This document shows positions 42,865 to 51,597 of a DNA stretch of 64,000 bases, in pieces. Within the stretch, counting starts at the first letter, position 1, and every line of letters begins with the position of its first letter. Below the pieces are notes generated by a model. That model ran no database searches. It saw only the letters and a list, made by a program, of their open reading frames with translations, and was not told the origin of the DNA. A program made the translations under genes and the position numbers. Origin of the DNA: Flavobacterium hungaricum (lineage in GTDB: Bacteria > Bacteroidota > Bacteroidia > Flavobacteriales > Flavobacteriaceae); NCBI RefSeq assembly GCF_015182285.1, contig NZ_PRDM01000002.1, positions 1-64,000 on the forward strand, in the 5' to 3' direction.

Positions 42865-42964
42865 CTGAGGCTAAATTTTAGTCAAAAATAATATTATCCC
42901 GTTACTAACGAAGAAGAATGCATAACTTTTTAAGATTAAATTATTTTTTACGTTCAAAAGCAAT

Positions 42965-42972
42965 TATTTTTG
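42965..42972 (+). promoter_or_regulatory. -7 promoter box of purD
   Basis: TATTTTTG matches TAnnTTTG, 25 bp before the ATG. No TTG -33 element was found. Confidence 0.55.
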
Positions 42973-42997
42973 CACCACAACTAAATACAACAACACC

Positions 42998-44272
42998 ATG
43001 ACAATTTTATTATTGGGTTCGGGCGGTAGAGAGCATGCATTTGCATGGAAAATGACTCAGAGTCCGCTTTGCGAAAAACTTTTTGTAGTACCTGGAAATG
43101 CAGGAACTGCTGCAATCGCTGAAAACGTTGCCATTTCTGCTACTGATTTTGAAGCAGTAAAATCATTAGTACTTAAAGAAAACATAAGTTTAGTAGTCGT
43201 AGGGCCTGAAGATCCATTAGTTAAAGGTATTTATGATTATTTTAAAAATGACGAAAGTTTAAAAAATATTCCAGTAATTGGACCATCAAAATTAGGAGCA
43301 CAATTAGAAGGAAGTAAAGAATTTGCCAAAGAATTCTTGATGAAACATAATATTCCGACTGCAGCTTATGATAGTTTTACTGCCGAGACGGTAGAAAAAG
43401 GATGCGAGTTTTTAGAAACTTTACAACCTCCTTACGTTTTAAAAGCAGACGGATTAGCAGCAGGAAAAGGAGTTTTGATTATTCAGGATCTTGAAGAAGC
43501 AAAAACAGAATTACGCAACATGCTGGTTCATGCAAAATTTGGTACAGCAAGTTCAAAAGTGGTAATTGAAGAATTTTTGGACGGAATCGAATTAAGCTGT
43601 TTTGTTCTTACTGATGGGAAAAACTACAAAATTCTTCCAACGGCAAAAGATTACAAACGAATTGGAGAAGGAGATACAGGATTAAACACAGGCGGAATGG
43701 GAGCGGTTTCTCCAGTTCCTTATGTTGATGCTGTTTTGATGGAAAAAATTGAAACGCGTATTGTTAAGCCAACAATAGAAGGTTTTCAAAAAGACGGAAT
43801 CGAATACAAAGGTTTTGTATTCATCGGTTTAATCAATGTTAAAAATGAACCAATCGTTATTGAGTACAACGTAAGAATGGGAGATCCAGAAACGGAAGTT
43901 GTGGTTCCGAGATTAAAATCTGATTTGGTTGAATTATTTTTGTCTGTTGCAGACCAAAAATTAGGAGACTTTAATTTAGAAGTCGATCCAAGAAGTGCTA
44001 CAACGGTAATGGTAGTCTCTGGGGGCTATCCTGAAGATTTTGAAAAAGGAAAAGTGATTTCTGGTTTAGAAAATGTTACAGATTCAATAGTTTTTCATGC
44101 AGGAACAAAATTAGATAACGAAAATGTCGTTACTAATGGAGGACGTGTAATTGCAGTAACTTCGTATGGAGATAATTTCCAAGAGGCCATAAAAAAATCT
44201 TATCAAAACATAGATAAACTAAGCTTTGATAAGATGTATTTTAGAAAAGATATTGGTTTCGATCTAATTTAA
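42998..44272 (+). CDS. purD: Phosphoribosylamine--glycine ligase
   Basis: This 424-residue ATP-grasp enzyme performs the second step of purine synthesis. It begins MTILLLGSGGREHAFAWKM and contains YVLKADGLAAGKGVLI (about 145-160), PTAKDYKRIGEGDTGLNTGG (about 220-239), GAVSPVPY and EYNVRMGDPETEVVVPRL (about 291-308), the standard GARS motifs. Length is normal. It has its own promoter box and a terminator at 44283. Confidence 0.97.
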   Translation: MTILLLGSGGREHAFAWKMTQSPLCEKLFVVPGNAGTAAIAENVAISATDFEAVKSLVLKENISLVVVGPEDPLVKGIYDYFKNDESLKNIPVIGPSKLGAQLEGSKEFAKEFLMKHNIPTAAYDSFTAETVEKGCEFLETLQPPYVLKADGLAAGKGVLIIQDLEEAKTELRNMLVHAKFGTASSKVVIEEFLDGIELSCFVLTDGKNYKILPTAKDYKRIGEGDTGLNTGGMGAVSPVPYVDAVLMEKIETRIVKPTIEGFQKDGIEYKGFVFIGLINVKNEPIVIEYNVRMGDPETEVVVPRLKSDLVELFLSVADQKLGDFNLEVDPRSATTVMVVSGGYPEDFEKGKVISGLENVTDSIVFHAGTKLDNENVVTNGGRVIAVTSYGDNFQEAIKKSYQNIDKLSFDKMYFRKDIGFDLI

Positions 44273-44282
44273 AAATAAAAAG

Positions 44283-44312
44283 ACCAGCCCTTTATTAAGG
44301 GTTTGGTTTTTA
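44283..44312. terminator. Terminator after purD, shared with the convergent gene
   Basis: ACCA-G-CCCTT and AAGGG-TT-TGGT pair around TATT, with an A run before and TTTTTATTTT after. It overlaps the stop codon of the minus-strand DUF6341 gene. Confidence 0.7.
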
Positions 44313-44540
44313 TTTTAAAAATGAATGAGCCGTTGTATCTTGGTTTTCTGTTCCAGCATCATCAAAAATGCGTAATTGCTTAATCCAATAAACGATCGCG
44401 CATGAGCAGATGATCATAAAAATCCAGTTAATCGTGTTCGCACCAAACCAGCTAACTAGTTCAAAACGACGTAAAAGGTCAAGCGGCGCGAATAAAATGT
44501 TAACAAATAAGTATTGTATTCCTTCAAAAAAAGCTGTCAT
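44310..44540 (-). CDS. DUF6341 family small membrane protein
   Basis: The 76-residue protein starts MTAFFEGIQYLFVNILFAPL and has two hydrophobic stretches (about 10-20 and 38-54), then a polar tail. It matches a flavobacterial family (DUF6341) of unknown function, which I recall beside upp and the DUF6427 gene. It is divergent from DUF6427, sharing a 139-bp intergenic region. The family call rests on memory of sequence and context. Confidence 0.8.
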   Translation of the reverse strand: MTAFFEGIQYLFVNILFAPLDLLRRFELVSWFGANTINWIFMIICSCAIVYWIKQLRIFDDAGTENQDTTAHSFLK

Positions 44541-44679
44541 AATTTTAAAAATTATATGTTATTTATTGTTGTGTAACGCATTGAAGACAAATTCAAATTA
44601 AGAATCTTTTTTCAACTTGTTGGGTTTTTCCTTTTAAACAAGTATTATATTTACAATCACAAAAGTATAAAATATCCTT

Positions 44680-45609
44680 ATGATAACAAGTGTTTTTAAA
44701 AAATCTACGCCATTAAATTATTCTTTGGTTGTAATTTTAATACTGGTTTTCTTTTTTATGTTCCAAATTAAAGACCCGGTTTGGGCAACTTCTTATTTTT
44801 TGGCTTTCCAAAAAGTGAGTCTGCTGTGCTTTATTTTGGCGTCTTTTTTTATGATCAATTTTATAGTAAAAAAGAACGGACTTAGTAAAGACAATGGTTA
44901 CGCGATATTTTTTTACCTTTTGTTTCTTTTATTTTTCCCCACGATTTTTAATAACGCGAATGTTATTTATGCCAACTTTTTTATTTTATTAGCGCTTAGA
45001 AGATTGCTCTCGCTGCAATCCTTAAAAGCATCTAAGGAAAAAATATTCGATGCCTCATTTTGGATTTTTGTAGCTTCTTTATTTCAATTTTGGTGCATTC
45101 TTTTTTTAATATTGGTTTTTATCTCTATTATTTTTCATGTTTCGAGAGATTATAGAAACTGGGTTTTGCCTTTTGTAGCGCTTTTGGCAGTAGCGATAAT
45201 TTTTTATATGATTTCGTTAATGTTTCATATCGATTTTATAGCCTTTTTTCAAGAAAGAGCTTTAATCGATTTTAACATTGATTATTTTAAGAATAATTAC
45301 GAAAACGGAGCACTTTCTATATATACCGCAGTGGCCTTATTTTTTGTGACTTCTATGTTAATGACATTATCAAACAGACCGCAGATTGTGCATACATCGT
45401 ACAAAAAAATGGTTGCCTGTTTTTTTATAGCGGCTTTTGTTTATATTATTTCACCAAATAAAAGTAACGACTTATTATTGTTTAGTATTGCACCTTTGAC
45501 TATTATGGCCACAAGCCACGTAGAATATATGCAGCAAAAATTAAATAACGAAATTGTATTCTATATCCTGATTGCCTGCAGTTTATTTACTTTTTTCTCT
45601 CAATTATAA
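44680..45609 (+). CDS. DUF6427 family polytopic membrane protein
   Basis: The 309-residue protein has about eight to ten hydrophobic segments and no clear catalytic motif. The start MITSVFKKSTPLNYSLVVIL fits the flavobacterial DUF6427 family. Function is unknown. Its 3' end overlaps the convergent upp gene by 6 bp. The neighbourhood of purD, DUF6341, DUF6427 and upp seems conserved in Flavobacteriaceae. Confidence 0.82.
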   Translation: MITSVFKKSTPLNYSLVVILILVFFFMFQIKDPVWATSYFLAFQKVSLLCFILASFFMINFIVKKNGLSKDNGYAIFFYLLFLLFFPTIFNNANVIYANFFILLALRRLLSLQSLKASKEKIFDASFWIFVASLFQFWCILFLILVFISIIFHVSRDYRNWVLPFVALLAVAIIFYMISLMFHIDFIAFFQERALIDFNIDYFKNNYENGALSIYTAVALFFVTSMLMTLSNRPQIVHTSYKKMVACFFIAAFVYIISPNKSNDLLLFSIAPLTIMATSHVEYMQQKLNNEIVFYILIACSLFTFFSQL

Positions 45610-46257
45610 TTTATTGCCGTAAGCAAGATCGCCGGCGTCGCCAAGTCCTGGAACAATATAATTTTTCTCATTTAGTTTTTCGTCTAAAGAAGCTACCCAT
45701 AAATGACAGTTTTCGGGAAGATTTTTTTCTAGATGAGCAATTCCTTCAGGAGCAGCTATAACAACAACAATATGAAATTCTGACGGAGCTGCATTTTCAA
45801 GCAGTTTTTTATGTACAGCAACGATCGACTGGCCAGTTGCCAGCATCGGGTCAAGGAGCAAAACAGTTTTGTGGTTTAAGTCCGAAATCGCTTGATACTC
45901 AACTAAAATCTCAAATTCGTCATCGTTATTAGGATGGTGTCTGCATGCAGAAACAAAACTGTTTTCGGCATGATCAAAATAATTTAAAAAACCATTATGC
46001 AGCGGCAGTCCGGCTCTTAAAATTGGGCATAAAACCAGATTTGTTTCAATTTCTGTTGTTTTTTTGATTCCAAGCGGTGTCTGAATTTCTACGTCTTTAT
46101 AAGGCAGTGTTTTGCTCAATTCGTAAGCCATAATTTCTCCAATACGCTCGATATTTCTTCTAAAACGCATACTATCGTTTTGTACGTTTACGTTTCGAAG
46201 CTGTCCCAAAAAATGATTTAATACACTGTTATTCTCAGAGATATAATGAATTTTCAT
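45604..46257 (-). CDS. upp: Uracil phosphoribosyltransferase
   Basis: The 217-residue enzyme salvages uracil to UMP using PRPP. It has the PRPP-binding loop VLLLDPMLATGQSIV (about 134-148) and the uracil-site end PGLGDAGDLAYG (about 203-214), both diagnostic. It starts at ATG 46257 and overlaps the convergent DUF6427 gene by 6 bp. It is probably monocistronic. Confidence 0.95.
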   Translation of the reverse strand: MKIHYISENNSVLNHFLGQLRNVNVQNDSMRFRRNIERIGEIMAYELSKTLPYKDVEIQTPLGIKKTTEIETNLVLCPILRAGLPLHNGFLNYFDHAENSFVSACRHHPNNDDEFEILVEYQAISDLNHKTVLLLDPMLATGQSIVAVHKKLLENAAPSEFHIVVVIAAPEGIAHLEKNLPENCHLWVASLDEKLNEKNYIVPGLGDAGDLAYGNKL

Positions 46258-46315
46258 AAAATTTATTTAGAAGATCAATTCTTTTTTATGAAGAATTGAA
46301 AAATTACTGTTTTTT

Positions 46316-46347
46316 TTGAAACTATAAAAGTATAAAAAGTATCTTTG
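46316..46347 (+). promoter_or_regulatory. Promoter of the DUF4254 gene
   Basis: TTG (46316-46318), a 21-bp spacer and TATCTTTG (46340-46347) match the flavobacterial consensus TTG-N17..23-TAnnTTTG. The in-frame TTG at 46345 is part of the -7 box, so the start is ATG 46369. Confidence 0.75.
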
Positions 46348-46368
46348 TTTAGTAAAAAAAATAAAAAC

Positions 46369-46974
46369 ATGTTTTCAAAATTAGCATATTCAGTTTTTGA
46401 GCAAAGTATCAAAGATTATCATCAATTTGATAATGTTGATCAGCCAATAAATAATCCTTATCCAAAAGATCAATTTGAGCATTTGTTATATCTAAAAAAT
46501 TGGATTGACACTGTACAATGGCATTTTGAAGATATTATTCGTGATCCGCAGATTGATCCCGTTGCAGCATTGACTTTAAAAAGAAGAATCGACGCTTCAA
46601 ATCAGGAACGTACAGATATGGTAGAGTATATTGACAGCTACTTTTTACAAAAATACAGCGATGTAAAAGTAAAAGACGGCGCAAAAATCAACTCAGAAAG
46701 TCCAGCTTGGGCATTTGACAGATTGTCTATTCTGGCATTAAAAATTTATCACATGAACGAAGAAGCAACTCGTGCAGAAGCTTCTCAAGAACATAGAGAT
46801 AAATGTCAGGAGAAATTAAACATTCTTTTAGAGCAAAGAACAGATTTGTCTACAGCAATCGAAGAATTATTGACGGATATCGAAAATGGGGATAAATTCA
46901 TGAAAGTGTACAAACAAATGAAAATGTACAACGATGACGAATTGAATCCAGTTCTATATCAAAACAAAAAATAA
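46369..46974 (+). CDS. DUF4254 domain-containing protein
   Basis: This is a 201-residue, mostly helical, soluble protein with phrases WIDTVQWHFEDIIRDPQIDP and LKRRIDASNQERTDMVEYID typical of DUF4254, a Bacteroidota family of unknown function often beside lipopolysaccharide glycosyltransferases. The start was placed at ATG 46369 because of the promoter. The GT9 gene follows by 2 bp, so they form an operon and probably share a pathway. Confidence 0.9.
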   Translation: MFSKLAYSVFEQSIKDYHQFDNVDQPINNPYPKDQFEHLLYLKNWIDTVQWHFEDIIRDPQIDPVAALTLKRRIDASNQERTDMVEYIDSYFLQKYSDVKVKDGAKINSESPAWAFDRLSILALKIYHMNEEATRAEASQEHRDKCQEKLNILLEQRTDLSTAIEELLTDIENGDKFMKVYKQMKMYNDDELNPVLYQNKK

Positions 46975-46976
46975 AT

Positions 46977-48023
46977 TTGGCAGACTTGTCGAACAAAATT
47001 AAGCATATAGCCGTCATGAGACTATCCGCAATGGGAGATGTCGCCATGACGGTTCCTGTTTTACGCGCTTTTGTAAAACAATATCCTGAGGTAAAATTGA
47101 CGGTTATTTCCCGTCCTTTTTTTAAACCTTTTTTTGAAGGAATTCCGAATCTTGAATTTTTTGCTTTTGATGAAAAAGAAAAACACAAAGGATTTTTGGG
47201 GCTTTTAAAGCTGTATTCGGATGTAAAAAAACTAAAGATCGATGCTTTTGCAGATCTTCATAATGTATTGAGATCTAAAGTAGTGAGTTTACTTTTCGCT
47301 TTAAGCGGCAAAAAAAGAGCTACTGTTGACAAAGGCAGAGAAGGCAAAAAAGAATTAACTCGTGCTGAAAACAAAATTTTTAAGCAATTGCCAACCATGT
47401 TTGAGAGACACGCAAAAGTGTTTGAAGAACTTGGTTTTCCTTTAGATTTATCCAATCCAGCTTTTCCTGAAAAAGCGCCTTTAAGCGGCGAAATTTTAGA
47501 AATTATCGGACATCAAAACCAAAAACTAATCGGAATTGCACCTTTTGCACAATACGATTCTAAGGTTTATCCTTTAGATTTAATAAAAGAAGTTGTAGCA
47601 AAATTGGCTGAAAATCCAATGTATAAAATAGTACTTTTTGGCGGCGGGAAAAAAGAAATTGAAATTTTACAGTCAATTTCAACTCCATTTGAAAATGTGA
47701 TTAATATGGCTGGAAAAATTAAATTGCAGCAGGAATTACAACTCATAAGCAATCTTGACGTAATGCTTTCTATGGATTCTGGAAATGCACATATTGCGGC
47801 AATGTTTGGCGTAAAAGTAGTTACACTTTGGGGCGCAACGCATCCGTACGCTGGATTTTTACCATTCAATCAAAGTCCGGAAAACGCATTGACATCAGAC
47901 CGAAATCAATATCCAAAACTGCCGACTTCGGTTTATGGCAATAAAATTGTGGAAGGTTATGAAGAGGCTATGAGGAGTATTTCTCCAGATGAAGTTGTGA
48001 AAAAAATTCAGGGATTAGTTTAA
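46977..48023 (+). CDS. Glycosyltransferase family 9 (heptosyltransferase-like)
   Basis: This 348-residue GT-B enzyme begins with IKHIAVMRLSAMGDVAMTVP, the GT9 donor motif. Later motifs are QNQKLIGIAPFAQYDSKVYP (about 180-199), VLFGGGKKEIEIL, and LDVMLSMDSGNAHIAAMFGV (about 258-277). GT9 members add heptose or related sugars to the lipopolysaccharide core. The start is TTG 46977; the first ATG (47016) would remove the first strand of the fold. It follows DUF4254 by 2 bp. Confidence 0.92.
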   Translation: MADLSNKIKHIAVMRLSAMGDVAMTVPVLRAFVKQYPEVKLTVISRPFFKPFFEGIPNLEFFAFDEKEKHKGFLGLLKLYSDVKKLKIDAFADLHNVLRSKVVSLLFALSGKKRATVDKGREGKKELTRAENKIFKQLPTMFERHAKVFEELGFPLDLSNPAFPEKAPLSGEILEIIGHQNQKLIGIAPFAQYDSKVYPLDLIKEVVAKLAENPMYKIVLFGGGKKEIEILQSISTPFENVINMAGKIKLQQELQLISNLDVMLSMDSGNAHIAAMFGVKVVTLWGATHPYAGFLPFNQSPENALTSDRNQYPKLPTSVYGNKIVEGYEEAMRSISPDEVVKKIQGLV

Positions 48024-48029
48024 AAAATC

Positions 48030-48089
48030 CCAATATAAAAAATTCCAAATCCCAGTTGAAAGTTTGGAATTTGGAATTTTTTATATTGG
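48030..48089. terminator. Long bidirectional hairpin between the GT9 and reductase genes
   Basis: CCAATATAAAAAATTCCAAA and its complement TTTGGAATTTTTTATATTGG (within 48066-48089) pair across a 16-nt loop region. It sits between two converging genes and has A and T tracts on both sides. Confidence 0.75.
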
Positions 48090-48099
48090 AATTTAGATA

Positions 48100-49152
48100 T
48101 TAAACGTCGTCATAATCTACATAAATAGTATCAGATGTTGGATGCGCCTGACAAGTTAAAATTAAACCTTCGGCAATTTCTCCGTCTGTTAAAATAGAGT
48201 TTTTGGTCATTTCTGCAGATCCAGAAGTTACGCGTCCTAAGCAGCTGCTGCAAATACCGCCTTGACAAGAGTAAGGAGCGTCAACACCTTGTTTTAGAGC
48301 AGCATCAAGAATAGTCTGCTTTTTAGACATTTCAAAAGTAGTTTCTTCATCATCTACTAAAATCGTAATTTTGGTATGTCCCTCCTGAGAACCCTGAATT
48401 ACATTTTCTTCAGACGAAGAGGTAAAAAGTTCAAACTTAATCGCAGACTCTTTTACATTTTTCTCTTTCAAAACATCAGAAACCGTATTGATCATTTCTT
48501 CTGGTCCGCAAAGGAAAAACTTGTCAAACTCTAATTCTTTGTGTTTGTTATTCAACACAAAATTTACTGCCGATTTTTCGATTCTGCCAAATAGAGCATT
48601 TTCTGCTTTTGCCTGACTAAATACATAATGCACAAAAAATCTGCCTACATATTGTAGTTGTAAATCGTGTAATTCTTGATGAAAGATAGTATTTTCTGGA
48701 GTCTTGTTTCCGTAAACCAATACAAATGAACTTTTTGGCTCATTTTTTAGAACTGATTTTATAATAGAAAGCACTGGAGTAATACCGCTTCCAGCAACAA
48801 ATGCCGCATAATTTTTTTGTCTTTCAGCATCTGGTTCAAAAGTAAATTTACCTTCTGGCTGACCAACCTCCAGCACATCTCCGGCTTTTAATTTAGTATT
48901 TGCAAATTGAGAAAAAAGACCATTTTTTACAGCTTTTACGGCAATTCTCAATTCGCCGCTGTCTGGAGCTGAACATATAGAATAAGCTCTTCTAATTTCT
49001 TGATTGTCAAGAGTTAGTTTTAGATTAATATATTGACCTGCTATAAATTTATAGTCTGGTTTTAGTTCTTCAGGAACATTAAAAAGTACCGAAACAGCAT
49101 CAGAAGTTTCGCGTTTAACCTCTTTAATTATAAGTTTTAAAAATGAAGGCAT
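48100..49152 (-). CDS. Ferredoxin-type oxidoreductase (PaaE/HmpX-like FNR)
   Basis: The 350-residue protein is a reductase with an FAD-binding domain (RRAYSICSAP near 50-59), an NAD(P) domain (AAFVAGSGITPVLSIIKS near 110-127, FFLCGPEEMI near 205-214) and a C-terminal [2Fe-2S] domain (PYSCQGGICSSC near 294-305, with the fourth Cys in ILTCQAHP). This order is that of PaaE and related electron-transfer subunits. The start was set at ATG 49152, because the upstream start at 49179 would lie above the promoter box at 49168-49175. No paa genes are nearby, so its partner is unknown. Confidence 0.9.
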   Translation of the reverse strand: MPSFLKLIIKEVKRETSDAVSVLFNVPEELKPDYKFIAGQYINLKLTLDNQEIRRAYSICSAPDSGELRIAVKAVKNGLFSQFANTKLKAGDVLEVGQPEGKFTFEPDAERQKNYAAFVAGSGITPVLSIIKSVLKNEPKSSFVLVYGNKTPENTIFHQELHDLQLQYVGRFFVHYVFSQAKAENALFGRIEKSAVNFVLNNKHKELEFDKFFLCGPEEMINTVSDVLKEKNVKESAIKFELFTSSSEENVIQGSQEGHTKITILVDDEETTFEMSKKQTILDAALKQGVDAPYSCQGGICSSCLGRVTSGSAEMTKNSILTDGEIAEGLILTCQAHPTSDTIYVDYDDV

Positions 49153-49167
49153 GATAGAATTTTTATG

Positions 49168-49175
49168 CAAAAGTA
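49168..49175 (-). promoter_or_regulatory. -7 promoter box of the oxidoreductase gene
   Basis: The minus strand reads TACTTTTG, matching TAnnTTTG, 15 bp before ATG 49152. No TTG -33 box was seen. Confidence 0.55.
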
Positions 49176-49238
49176 GCAAACCACTATTAAATGTTTAGTA
49201 CTAAATTATTTTTTTTAACTTTTTTTGTAACGTTTTCC

Positions 49239-49246
49239 TACATTTG
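49239..49246 (+). promoter_or_regulatory. -7 promoter box of the DUF5687 gene
   Basis: TACATTTG matches TAnnTTTG, 34 bp before the ATG at 49281. The nearest TTG is only 11 bp upstream, so the -33 element is not defined. Confidence 0.55.
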
Positions 49247-49280
49247 ATCTCTTACTACTAAAAGTAAAACCAAAATAACC

Positions 49281-50750
49281 ATGATTAGAAAGTTTATTTA
49301 TCTCGAATGGAAATCGTTTTTGCGGTCGGCATCGTTTGGAACCAATCTGGCAATGAAGATCTTAATCGGTTTTTTAATGATTTATTTTTCCTTGATTTTT
49401 ATCGGAATGGGAGTTGGCGCATTTTATGTGCTTAAAAAAATGAATTTAGAGCCTTTAGTAACAATTAATAAATTTTTGATTTATTATTTTTCTTTTGATT
49501 TGATTGTTAGGTTGTTAGTTCAGAAAATCCCAGTTTTAAACATCAAGCCCCTATTAGTTCTTCCTTTTAAGAAACCGACTATTGTACATTTCTCTTTAGG
49601 AAAAACAGCGCTTTCATTCTTCAATTGGGTTCATGCACTTTTCTTTGTTCCCTTTTCAGTGGTTTTATTTTTAAAGGGTTACGATACTGTTGGAATTCTT
49701 CTTTGGTTAATAGCAGCTTTTTGTTTTGTGTATATCAACAATTTTCTGAATATAATTTTAAGTAATATCGACAAATTATTTGTGGTTTTTCTTGGAATTA
49801 CAGCGCTTCTCGGAGTCGCTCAATATTACGATTTATTCAACATTACGATTTATACAACGCCTGTTTTTCAAGGTTTTTATGAAAGCAGATGGATGGCACT
49901 AATTCCGGTTTTAGGACTCATCGGATTGTATATTTTTACTTTCAAGTACTTTAAAAATAATCTTTATCTGGATGCCGGGCTTTCTAAAAAAGAAGATGTT
50001 GCCACTACCGAAAACCTTTCTTGGCTGAATAAATTTGGTACTCTTGGAACCTTTCTTAAAAATGATATTAAATTGATTAAGAGAAACAAAAGATCTAAAA
50101 CTACCATTTTTATGAGTGTTATCTTTTTGTTCTACGGGCTGCTTTTTTTCTCCGGAGGTATAGAAACTTATGATAAACCGGTGATGCACATTTTTGCAGG
50201 GATATTTGTTTCGGGCGGATTTCTATTTGTTTTTGGTCAATTTGTACCAAGCTGGGACAGTTCGTATTATCAATTAATGATGACGCAAAATATTCCGTAT
50301 CGTGGTTACATTACCTCAAAATGGTGGCTTATTGTTATTGCAACTTTCGTTTCAACTATTCTGGCGTCTTTTTATCTCTTTTTTGGATGGGAAGTTTATT
50401 TAACGATTGTGGTCGGCGCGGTTTATAATATTGGTGTCAATTCGCATTTGGTTCTTTTGGGCGGTGCTTTTACCAAAACTCCGATCGACTTAAGTTCGGC
50501 AGGCGGTGCATTTGGAGACAAAAAAGCTTTTAATCTGAATGCCATGCTTCTAAGTCTTCCAAAAATTTTACTGCCAATGGGACTTTACGCTTTAGGATTT
50601 TATTATGGAAATAAAATGATCGGTTTAGCACTGGTTGCCGGTGCTGGTGTTTTAGGATTTGTGTTTAAAGAAAAAGTATTTTCATTAATTGAAAAAAGAT
50701 ACAAAATAGAAAAATACAATACTATAAGTGCGTATAAGCAAAAGAGTTAA
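49281..50750 (+). CDS. DUF5687 family ABC-type permease
   Basis: The 489-residue protein has about twelve hydrophobic segments and no ATPase motif. The N-terminus MIRKFIYLEWKSFLRSASFG is that of DUF5687, which pairs with an ABC ATPase as an ABC-2-like exporter in Bacteroidota. The ATPase gene follows 62 bp downstream on the same strand, which supports a two-gene transporter. The substrate is unknown. Confidence 0.87.
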   Translation: MIRKFIYLEWKSFLRSASFGTNLAMKILIGFLMIYFSLIFIGMGVGAFYVLKKMNLEPLVTINKFLIYYFSFDLIVRLLVQKIPVLNIKPLLVLPFKKPTIVHFSLGKTALSFFNWVHALFFVPFSVVLFLKGYDTVGILLWLIAAFCFVYINNFLNIILSNIDKLFVVFLGITALLGVAQYYDLFNITIYTTPVFQGFYESRWMALIPVLGLIGLYIFTFKYFKNNLYLDAGLSKKEDVATTENLSWLNKFGTLGTFLKNDIKLIKRNKRSKTTIFMSVIFLFYGLLFFSGGIETYDKPVMHIFAGIFVSGGFLFVFGQFVPSWDSSYYQLMMTQNIPYRGYITSKWWLIVIATFVSTILASFYLFFGWEVYLTIVVGAVYNIGVNSHLVLLGGAFTKTPIDLSSAGGAFGDKKAFNLNAMLLSLPKILLPMGLYALGFYYGNKMIGLALVAGAGVLGFVFKEKVFSLIEKRYKIEKYNTISAYKQKS

Positions 50751-50812
50751 TTAGAGAATTAGAAAAGGAGTCAATTAGAGAATTAATCTAAAATCAACAA
50801 TCTAAAATTATC

Positions 50813-51508
50813 ATGATACAAGTAAATCAGCTTTCAAAAAATTATAACGGGACTACAGTTTTAAATATAGAAAATCTTGAAATCCCAAAAGGACAAAGTT
50901 TTGGACTCGTTGGGAATAACGGAGCAGGAAAAACAACTTTTTTCAGTCTGCTTTTAGATTTGATCCAGCCGTCAACAGGAAGTATTAAGTCTAATGATGT
51001 TCAGGTCAATACAAGCGAAAATTGGAAATCTTTTACAGGATCTTTTTTAGATGAGAGTTTCTTAATAGGATATTTAACCCCAGAAGAATATTTTTATTTT
51101 ATCGGAGATCTGCGTAATCAGAACAAAGCTGATATTGATGCATTGTTAGCGCAGCACGAAGAGTTTTTTAATGGAGAAATTTTAAACAACAAAAAATACC
51201 TTAGAGATTTGTCTAAGGGAAACCAGAAAAAAGTTGGGATAATTGGAACATTAATTGGAAATCCAGAAGTTGTTATTTTAGACGAACCTTTTGCCAATTT
51301 AGACCCCACTACAGTAAGCCGATTAAAAAAAATAATTAAAGATCTTGCCGATAACCCAAATGTAACTGTTTTAGTTTCAAGCCATGACTTACAGCATACA
51401 GTAGAGGTCTGCGATCGAATTGTAGCGTTGAATAAAGGCGAAATCGTAAAAGATATTCAAACCTCAAAAGAAACCTTACAAGAACTAGAATCGTTTTTTG
51501 CAGTTTAA
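50813..51508 (+). CDS. ABC transporter ATP-binding protein
   Basis: This is a 231-residue ATPase with Walker A GLVGNNGAGKTTFF (about 32-45), the signature motif DLSKGNQKKVG (about 133-143), Walker B EVVILDEPFANLDP (about 152-165) and the H-loop VSSHDLQHTV (about 183-192). It drives the DUF5687 permease encoded just upstream. The class is that of ABC-2 export systems. The upstream gap has an ATCTAAAATC motif (50786-50795). Confidence 0.95.
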   Translation: MIQVNQLSKNYNGTTVLNIENLEIPKGQSFGLVGNNGAGKTTFFSLLLDLIQPSTGSIKSNDVQVNTSENWKSFTGSFLDESFLIGYLTPEEYFYFIGDLRNQNKADIDALLAQHEEFFNGEILNNKKYLRDLSKGNQKKVGIIGTLIGNPEVVILDEPFANLDPTTVSRLKKIIKDLADNPNVTVLVSSHDLQHTVEVCDRIVALNKGEIVKDIQTSKETLQELESFFAV

Positions 51509-51597
51509 GTATTTTATATTAAAAAAAGAAGCGTATTTTTACAAGTCATTATACTAAAATTGCTTTTTAGAAGTTATCTGTTTTAAAATCGTTTCTA